From NCBI GenBank assembly GCA_947625025.1, contig CANQMQ010000012.1, positions 1 to 55,073 on the forward strand: a DNA stretch of 55,073 bases, written 5' to 3'. A model generated the notes under the pieces. It was not told the origin of the DNA. It did no database searches and saw only the letters and a program-made list of their open reading frames with translations. Shown here piece by piece: positions 50,186-55,073 of the stretch. Within the stretch, counting starts at the first letter, position 1; the number at the start of each line of letters is the position of its first letter. The translations under genes were made by a program, and so were the position numbers. This DNA comes from an uncultured Clostridia bacterium (GTDB taxonomy: Bacteria; Bacillota; Clostridia; Christensenellales; Borkfalkiaceae).

Positions 50186-50302
50186 TTAGCCCTGTCTTTG
50201 CTTATGGCTCTTATCTTTCGAGCAAATTACCATCACTTTGCCGTTTCTCTTGATCACCTTGCACTTATCGCACATGGGTTTCACGGAAGGTCTGACTTTC
50301 AT
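50186..50302 (-). CDS. rpmJ: 50S ribosomal protein L36, zinc-binding type
   Basis: A 38-residue protein starting [20 protein letters not shown] and ending SHKQRQG. Cys11, Cys14, Cys27 and His33 form the zinc site, so this is the zinc-containing paralogue type. It lies between infA and rpsM in the standard order. Confidence 0.97.
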   Translation of the reverse strand: MKVRPSVKPMCDKCKVIKRNGKVMVICSKDKSHKQRQG

Positions 50303-50351
50303 TGCAATTACCTCGTAAATAATTTTTGTGCCGCGGGTCTAATGCGGGCAG

Positions 50352-50573
50352 TTAGTTTTTGCTTCTCCACGTGATGCGGCCCTTCGTCAGATCGTAGGGG
50401 CTCATCTCGAGCTTGACTGCATCGCCTTCGATGATGCGGATATAATTCATGCGGAGCTTTCCCGAAATATACGCCGTTATGATGTGGCCGTTGGAAAGCT
50501 TTACCTTAAAGGTTGCGTTCGGGAGCGCTTCGATGACCCGTCCCTCTGCTTCTATCACGTCGTCCTTCGACAT
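50352..50573 (-). CDS. infA: Translation initiation factor IF-1
   Basis: A 73-residue OB-fold protein that blocks the A site during initiation. Sequence [20 protein letters not shown], then [18 protein letters not shown] and a C-terminus [10 protein letters not shown]. It sits between map and rpmJ. Confidence 0.98.
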   Translation of the reverse strand: MSKDDVIEAEGRVIEALPNATFKVKLSNGHIITAYISGKLRMNYIRIIEGDAVKLEMSPYDLTKGRITWRSKN

Positions 50574-50586
50574 ACTTCCTCCTCGC

Positions 50587-51330
50587 TCACAGGGTGAGAA
50601 TTTCCACGCCGTTCTCGCGTATCACGACGGTGTTTTCGTAATGCGCCGCGGGGCGCTTATCGAGCATGACTGCCGTCCAGCCGTCGTCTGCCACTTTTAC
50701 GCGCCATCCGCCCGCCGCGATCATGGGTTCTACGCAGATCACGGCATTTGCGGGGAGCCTGACGCCCGTGCCCTTTCTTCCCACATTGGGGACGGAGGGG
50801 TCCTCGTGCATCTCCCTTCCGATGCCGTGCCCCGTATAGGAGCGGATCACCGAAAAGCCGTTCTCCTCGGCATGCCTTTGGACGCGGTAACCGATGTCGT
50901 AGAGCGGAGTGCCCGCCTTGAGCCCTTCGATGCCCTTGAAGAAGCACTCTTCGGTGACGCGGACGAGCTTATCCTTTTCGGGGCTCACCTTTCCGATGCG
51001 GAAGGTTCTTGCGCCGTCTCCGTGGAAACCGTTCTTGTAGGCACACAGGTCTACGCTCACGATGTCCCCCTCTTCGAGGACGCGGTCGGACGGGATCCCG
51101 TGCACCACGACCTCGTTTACCGAGACGCATGCGGAGGCGGGATAGCCGTAGTACCCGAGGCAGGAAGGCTCGGCACCGCTTGCCTTGATGAAATCATAGA
51201 CAAGGGTATCCACTTCCTTGGTCGTCATACCGGCCGAAATGCGTTCGCCGACGAAGGCAAGGCAATCGCGCACGATGGCGCACGGCTCCCGCATCAGCGA
51301 AATTTCTTCCTCACTCTTGACGAAAATCAT
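50587..51330 (-). CDS. map: Methionine aminopeptidase, type I
   Basis: Removes N-terminal Met from nascent proteins. The 247 residues hold the five metal ligands of the pita-bread fold in order: Asp in [20 protein letters not shown] (both Asp), His in [12 protein letters not shown], Glu in ICVEPMI and the final Glu in the [20 protein letters not shown] region. It starts 2 bp after adk. Confidence 0.97.
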   Translation of the reverse strand: MIFVKSEEEISLMREPCAIVRDCLAFVGERISAGMTTKEVDTLVYDFIKASGAEPSCLGYYGYPASACVSVNEVVVHGIPSDRVLEEGDIVSVDLCAYKNGFHGDGARTFRIGKVSPEKDKLVRVTEECFFKGIEGLKAGTPLYDIGYRVQRHAEENGFSVIRSYTGHGIGREMHEDPSVPNVGRKGTGVRLPANAVICVEPMIAAGGWRVKVADDGWTAVMLDKRPAAHYENTVVIRENGVEILTL

Positions 51331-51332
51331 GG

Positions 51333-51968
51333 TCAGCCGATCAGCTTATCGAGCACCGCCCGCACTTCCTCGAACAGCACTTCGGCGGGTGCCTCCGTGC
51401 CCGTGAAGTTCAGGATGATGCCCTTCTTCGTATAGTAGTCGATGAGGGGTGCCGTCTGCTCGTTGTAGACGGCGAGGCGGCTTCCCACCGTTTCGGGGTT
51501 GTCGTCCTTCCTCTGGTAGAGCTCCCCGCCGCAACGGGCACAGGTGGTGGCGCCGTTGAGCGAAGAGACGTGGTAGCTCTCCCCGCACTCCCTGCACACT
51601 CTCCTGCCGCACAGGCGGTCCATGAGGAGGTTGTGGTCGATGTTGATGTTTACGACGCCGTCGATGTGGGCGAACTTATCGAGCTCCTCTGCCTGAAAGA
51701 GATTGCGGGGGAACCCGTCGAGGAGATACCCGTTCTTGCAGTCGTCCCATGTGAGGCGGTCGCGCACGATCTCGCACGTCACTTCATCGGGTACGAGCAT
51801 GCCCTTGTCCATATAGGACTTGGCGAGCAGCCCGATCTTGGTGCCGTTCTTGAGGTTGGCACGGAAGATATCTCCCGTGGAGATGTGTACGAGCCCGTAC
51901 CGCGCCGAAATCTTGGTTGCCTGCGTCCCCTTGCCTGCGCCGGGAGCGCCGAGTAAGATAAGGTTCAT
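51333..51968 (-). CDS. adk: Adenylate kinase with zinc-binding lid
   Basis: Interconverts ATP, ADP and AMP. ATG at 51968 (GGAGGAAAC site) gives 211 residues. P-loop LLGAPGAGKGTQATKIS, then HISTGDIFRANLKNGT, YLLDGFPRNLFQAEEL, and a lid with four cysteines (Cys125, Cys128, Cys143, Cys146), the structural-zinc form common in Gram-positive bacteria. Confidence 0.97.
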   Translation of the reverse strand: MNLILLGAPGAGKGTQATKISARYGLVHISTGDIFRANLKNGTKIGLLAKSYMDKGMLVPDEVTCEIVRDRLTWDDCKNGYLLDGFPRNLFQAEELDKFAHIDGVVNINIDHNLLMDRLCGRRVCRECGESYHVSSLNGATTCARCGGELYQRKDDNPETVGSRLAVYNEQTAPLIDYYTKKGIILNFTGTEAPAEVLFEEVRAVLDKLIG

Positions 51969-52077
51969 GTTTCCTCCTGTTGAACGCCGATGTGTACGGA
52001 TCGGTTCGGTTTTGAGCAAGCCGGGCTGCAGGGAAGCGGGCAAGCACGGAGCGTTGCGTCGCTTCCATGGAGCCGAA

Positions 52078-53409
52078 TTATTTCCAGAAGCCCTTCGAGT
52101 TCTTCATCATCAGCTGCGACTGCAATTCCTTATCGAACTCGAGCGCAACGGAGACGACGATCAGGATACCTGTCGTTGAGAACACGTTGACGAGGTTCTG
52201 CGTCCCCGTGCCGAACATCGTCGTCCAGCTGAACATCACGGACGGGATGAATGCAACGAGGGTGAGGAAAATCGCGCCGAACAGGGTGATGCGGCGGTTG
52301 ATCTTGCGGAGGTACGCCGCCGTAGGCTTGCCGGGGCGGAAGCCCTGGATGAAGCCGCCGTTCTGTTGGATCTGCTTTGCAACGTCGTCGGGGTTGAACT
52401 CGATCTGCGCATAGAAGAATGCAAATGCAAAGATGAGGATGCACAGTGCGAGCGCGTAGAGCACCTGCCCGTACCAGAAGGGAGAAGAGCCCGAGAACCA
52501 ATTGGTGAGATTGGTATGCGCGGGGTTATCCTGCGGCACGAACAAGCTGATGATCATGGACGGGAAGGAGATGATGGCGAACGCAAAGATGAGGGGCATG
52601 ACGCCGTTTCCCGTGATCTTCATGGGGATGATGGAGCTCTGCCCGCCGTACATCTTGGTGCCGCGCACCTGCTTCGCGTACTGCACGGGGATCTTCCTCT
52701 CCGCGAGGTCTACATAGACGATGGCGAAGAAGATGAGCACGGTGAGCACGAGGAAGAGGCCGATGGAAAGCAAGCTCGTGAGGTTGCCGCCGAAGAGGCT
52801 CTTGAACTCTTCGAGGACGGAGATGCCCGCCGTCGAAAGGATACCGATGAAGATGATCATCGAGATCCCGTTGCCGATGCCGTAATCGGTGATGCGCTCG
52901 CCGAGCCACATGACGAGGCAAGCCCCCGCCGTGTAGACGATCGTCATATACACTCCCGCGAGCCAAACCTGCCCGAAGAAGAGGTCGGATTTGATCGCGT
53001 TGCCGCTGTTGGCGAAGTTGACGATGATGCCGACCGATTGGATGATCGCAAGGACGATGGTGAGAAGGCGGGTGTAGAGCGTGATCTTCTTCCTCCCCTC
53101 TTCGCCCTGTTTGGAAAGTCTTTCGAGATACGGGATACCCACCGTCAACAGCTGGATGATAATGGACGCGTTGATGTACGGCCCGATACCAAGCGCAAAG
53201 AGGGTACCGTTCGCAAGTGCGTTACCGGTGATACCGCTCATGAGGGTGAGGAAATCGTTTCCGCTGACTGCCGTTTCAAACTCACTCCTGAGGAGCCCGG
53301 GTACGGGAATGTAGCACCCGATACGGAACACGAAGAGAATGAGCAGCGTAATCAAGAGCTTCTTGCGAATATCCTTATTCCGAAAGGCGTTTTTCAATGT
53401 TTCTATCAT
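52078..53409 (-). CDS. secY: Preprotein translocase subunit SecY
   Basis: Central channel of the Sec translocon. The 443 residues have ten membrane helices; the first lies near LLITLLILFVFRIGCYIPVP and is followed by the plug region. Other landmarks are RKKITLYTRLLTIVLAIIQS, the cytoplasmic loop VDLAERKIPVQYAKQVRG and PGKPTAAYLRKINRRITLFG before the last helices. It is the partner that accepts proteins delivered by the Ffh and FtsY encoded elsewhere in the window. Confidence 0.98.
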   Translation of the reverse strand: MIETLKNAFRNKDIRKKLLITLLILFVFRIGCYIPVPGLLRSEFETAVSGNDFLTLMSGITGNALANGTLFALGIGPYINASIIIQLLTVGIPYLERLSKQGEEGRKKITLYTRLLTIVLAIIQSVGIIVNFANSGNAIKSDLFFGQVWLAGVYMTIVYTAGACLVMWLGERITDYGIGNGISMIIFIGILSTAGISVLEEFKSLFGGNLTSLLSIGLFLVLTVLIFFAIVYVDLAERKIPVQYAKQVRGTKMYGGQSSIIPMKITGNGVMPLIFAFAIISFPSMIISLFVPQDNPAHTNLTNWFSGSSPFWYGQVLYALALCILIFAFAFFYAQIEFNPDDVAKQIQQNGGFIQGFRPGKPTAAYLRKINRRITLFGAIFLTLVAFIPSVMFSWTTMFGTGTQNLVNVFSTTGILIVVSVALEFDKELQSQLMMKNSKGFWK

Positions 53410-53449
53410 GGTTCACTCCTTTCTGAACGCCGAGCAGCGTGAGCGGAAG

Positions 53450-53899
53450 TTATTCAACCACTTCCGCGGTGCCGCCCGCGTTCTCGATGGCGGACTTCGC
53501 CGTCTCGGAGAACTTCGCCGCTTTCACGGTGAGCGCAACCGTGAGGTTGCCTGCCCCCAAAACCTTGAGCCCTGCGTTGTTCTTGACTTCCTTTGCAAGC
53601 CCGTTTTCGAGCACGAAGCCGTAATCCACCACCGTCCCTGCGGGAAGGTTGTTGAGTGCGGATACGTTTACGATCACGTAATCCTTGCCCCACTTATTGT
53701 GGAAGCCGCGCTTGGGGATCCTGCGGGCGAGGGGCATCTGGCCGCCCTCAAACCCGGGGCGGACGCCGCCGCCCGAACGCGCCCACTGGCCCTTGTGGCC
53801 CTTGCCGGACGTCTTGCCGAGGCCCGAGCCGATGCCTCTGCCGAGGCGCTTTACGGACGTTCTTGCTCCCTCTGCGGGAGAAATCGTATCAATTCTCAT
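53450..53899 (-). CDS. rplO: 50S ribosomal protein L15
   Basis: Large-subunit protein of 149 residues. Basic Gly-rich start ([20 protein letters not shown], then [20 protein letters not shown]) and C-terminal beta domain [20 protein letters not shown]. The ATG overlaps the rpmD stop by 4 bp. Confidence 0.98.
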   Translation of the reverse strand: MRIDTISPAEGARTSVKRLGRGIGSGLGKTSGKGHKGQWARSGGGVRPGFEGGQMPLARRIPKRGFHNKWGKDYVIVNVSALNNLPAGTVVDYGFVLENGLAKEVKNNAGLKVLGAGNLTVALTVKAAKFSETAKSAIENAGGTAEVVE

Positions 53900-54075
53900 T
53901 CTTCAACCTCCTCGACTTTCACGAGGTGCTCCACCTTCTTGAGCTTACCGCGGAGGGCGGGGCTATCCTGAAAGGTATTGGAGGAGCGGATCTTTCTGAG
54001 CCCGAGGGAAGCTACCGTCTCCTTGACGGACTTCACTTCGCCGATCGTGCTCTTAATAAGCGTAACCTTAACCAT
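53896..54075 (-). CDS. rpmD: 50S ribosomal protein L30
   Basis: A 59-residue protein, [20 protein letters not shown], then [20 protein letters not shown] and an acidic end VKVEEVEE. It has the typical alpha-beta fold length and lies in the invariant place between rpsE and rplO. A GGAGGATTACG site precedes the ATG. Confidence 0.97.
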   Translation of the reverse strand: MVKVTLIKSTIGEVKSVKETVASLGLRKIRSSNTFQDSPALRGKLKKVEHLVKVEEVEE

Positions 54076-54086
54076 CGTAATCCTCC

Positions 54087-54605
54087 TTAGCCCACGATCT
54101 CTTCCACGGTCTTGCCGCGGAGAGCCGCGATCTGCTCTGCCGTGCGGAGCTCTGCGAGGCCCGCAACCGTCGCTTTGATGCAGTTGCCGGGGTTCTGCGT
54201 ACCGTGAGACTTGGTTCTGATATTCTTGATGCCTGCCGCTTCCATGACGGCACGGACGGGACCGCCCGCAATAACGCCGGTACCTTCGGCAGCGGGGAGC
54301 ATGAGTACGGCGCCCTTGCCGAACGTTCCGAGCACTTCGTGAGGGATGGTCGTCCCGACGATCGCAACGTCGATCATGTTCTTCTTGGCGGCCTGCGTCG
54401 CCTTCTCGATGGCTTCGGGAACTTCCTTGCTCTTGCCCGTTCCGTAGCCCACTTTGCCGTTACCGTCGCCGACGACGACAAGCGCCGCAAAACGCATGTT
54501 CTTGCCGCCCTTCACCGTCTTGGATACGCGGTTTATCTCAATCAGCTTCTTGATAAGCCCGTCATTCTCTTCCTGACGTCTCTGGGGTCTGTTTTCTCTT
54601 GCCAC
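54087..54605 (-). CDS. rpsE: 30S ribosomal protein S5
   Basis: Small-subunit protein for decoding fidelity and mRNA entry. I place the start at GTG 54605, which follows GGGAGGAGACGAAC and gives 172 residues, the family size. An ATG at 54632 would add nine residues overlapping rplR and has no clear ribosome binding site. Landmarks are [39 protein letters not shown] and [20 protein letters not shown]. Confidence 0.95.
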   Translation of the reverse strand: MARENRPQRRQEENDGLIKKLIEINRVSKTVKGGKNMRFAALVVVGDGNGKVGYGTGKSKEVPEAIEKATQAAKKNMIDVAIVGTTIPHEVLGTFGKGAVLMLPAAEGTGVIAGGPVRAVMEAAGIKNIRTKSHGTQNPGNCIKATVAGLAELRTAEQIAALRGKTVEEIVG

Positions 54606-54621
54606 GTTCGTCTCCTCCCTC

Positions 54622-54990
54622 TCAGAATTCAAGTCCGGCTTCGCGTGCGCCGTCTGCGAGCGACCGGATGCGCCCTGTGTAGTTGTAACCGCCCCTATCG
54701 AATACGACAGTCGCGATCCCCTTCTCCTTGGCGCGTTCCGCGGCGATCTTGCCTACGATCTTGGCCGCTTCCGTCTTCTTCTTGCCCGCAACTTCCGCCT
54801 TCACGCTCTTCTCGAGGGTGGAGCAGGAAGCGAGGGTGACGCCGTTTACGTCGTCGATGAATTGGACGTAGATATTCTTCGAACTTCTGTATACGCTCAA
54901 ACGGGGACGCTCTGCCGTGCCGGAGATGTGCTTCCGGACGCGCGCGTGGCGGCGCTGTCTGTCTGCGTTCTTATCGATTCTCGTTATCAT
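54622..54990 (-). CDS. rplR: 50S ribosomal protein L18
   Basis: 5S rRNA-binding protein of the central protuberance. ATG at 54990 (GGAGGGAAACC site) gives 122 residues: [37 protein letters not shown], and the end [20 protein letters not shown]. The frame stays open upstream to the window edge but that extension is not L18-like. Confidence 0.97.
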   Translation of the reverse strand: MITRIDKNADRQRRHARVRKHISGTAERPRLSVYRSSKNIYVQFIDDVNGVTLASCSTLEKSVKAEVAGKKKTEAAKIVGKIAAERAKEKGIATVVFDRGGYNYTGRIRSLADGAREAGLEF

Positions 54991-55073
54991 GGTTTCCCTC
55001 CTGATACAATGTAATTGACCTGAAAAGAATTCGGAAGACACTCTTTTCAAAGTTCCAAGACCTAAGCTATAAT

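Noticed and set aside
1-55053. CRISPR arrays, tRNA or rRNA genes, insertion sequences, prophage genes
   Set aside because: No regularly spaced repeats, cloverleaf-like genes, transposases or phage proteins were recognised in either strand.
55044-55053. TATAAT on the plus strand at the right edge
   Set aside because: No -35 element lies 16-18 bp upstream and the downstream sequence is not available; likely chance.

Overview
This window is a 55-kb piece of a moderately GC-rich Clostridia-type Firmicute chromosome, probably an uncultured anaerobe. The evidence is the gene order of the housekeeping blocks (plsX-rnc-smc-ftsY, ylxM-ffh-rpsP-khpA, rpsB-tsf, pyrH-frr-uppS-cdsA-dxr-rseP, and the spc/alpha ribosomal operon), YlxM and KhpA, zinc-binding forms of S4, L36 and Adk, near-consensus sigma-A promoters with 17-bp spacers, strong AGGAGG-type ribosome binding sites, and a SpoVB-type flippase. 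The exact lineage cannot be fixed by eye. I saw no tRNA, rRNA, CRISPR array or insertion sequence.

Layout. 1-4917: the start of an ABC transporter ATPase cut by the window edge, a GH127 beta-L-arabinofuranosidase lipoprotein, a conserved clostridial protein of unknown function, a small LysM protein and a SpoVB/MurJ-superfamily flippase (+ strand). 4965-6392: glucose-6-phosphate isomerase. 6550-8881: ylxM-ffh-rpsP-khpA, the SRP/S16 operon. 9089-10259: two orphan genes lying between ylxM and ftsY, genes that are usually adjacent in Firmicutes. 10342-16543: plsX-rnc-smc-ftsY. 16712-34058: one apparent transcription unit of about 17.5 kb. It holds a 2607-residue membrane-anchored subtilisin-type protease with BspA-like leucine-rich repeats, an InlB-repeat lipoprotein, an unusually large oligopeptide-binding lipoprotein, OppB, OppC, OppD, OppF with extra domains, and a small single-pass membrane protein. 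34470-36434: an unrecognised gene and, divergently, a TPP-riboswitch-controlled ThiT-type thiamine transporter with an extra N-terminal membrane domain. 36492-42057: pyrH-frr-uppS-cdsA-dxr-rseP. 42239-44980: the methionine importer operon metNIQ behind a short leader ORF rich in Met codons and two tandem intrinsic terminators. 45118-46815: rpsB-tsf. 47042-54990: rplR-rpsE-rpmD-rplO-secY-adk-map-infA-rpmJ-rpsM-rpsK-rpsD-rpoA-rplQ.

How the parts work together. Most of the window is translation, protein targeting and lipid/isoprenoid machinery transcribed on the minus strand. The accessory content is nutritional: surface proteolysis coupled to peptide import, methionine import, thiamine import and arabinoside hydrolysis. 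The two most interesting candidates are (i) the protease/oligopeptide-import operon with its non-standard OppA, OppD and OppF and small membrane protein, and (ii) the apparent transcription attenuator of metNIQ, which looks neither like a SAM riboswitch nor like a T-box.

Start codons were chosen by Shine-Dalgarno spacing and family length, and several differ from the longest possible reading frame. Promoters, terminators and RNA structures were found by eye and not computed.
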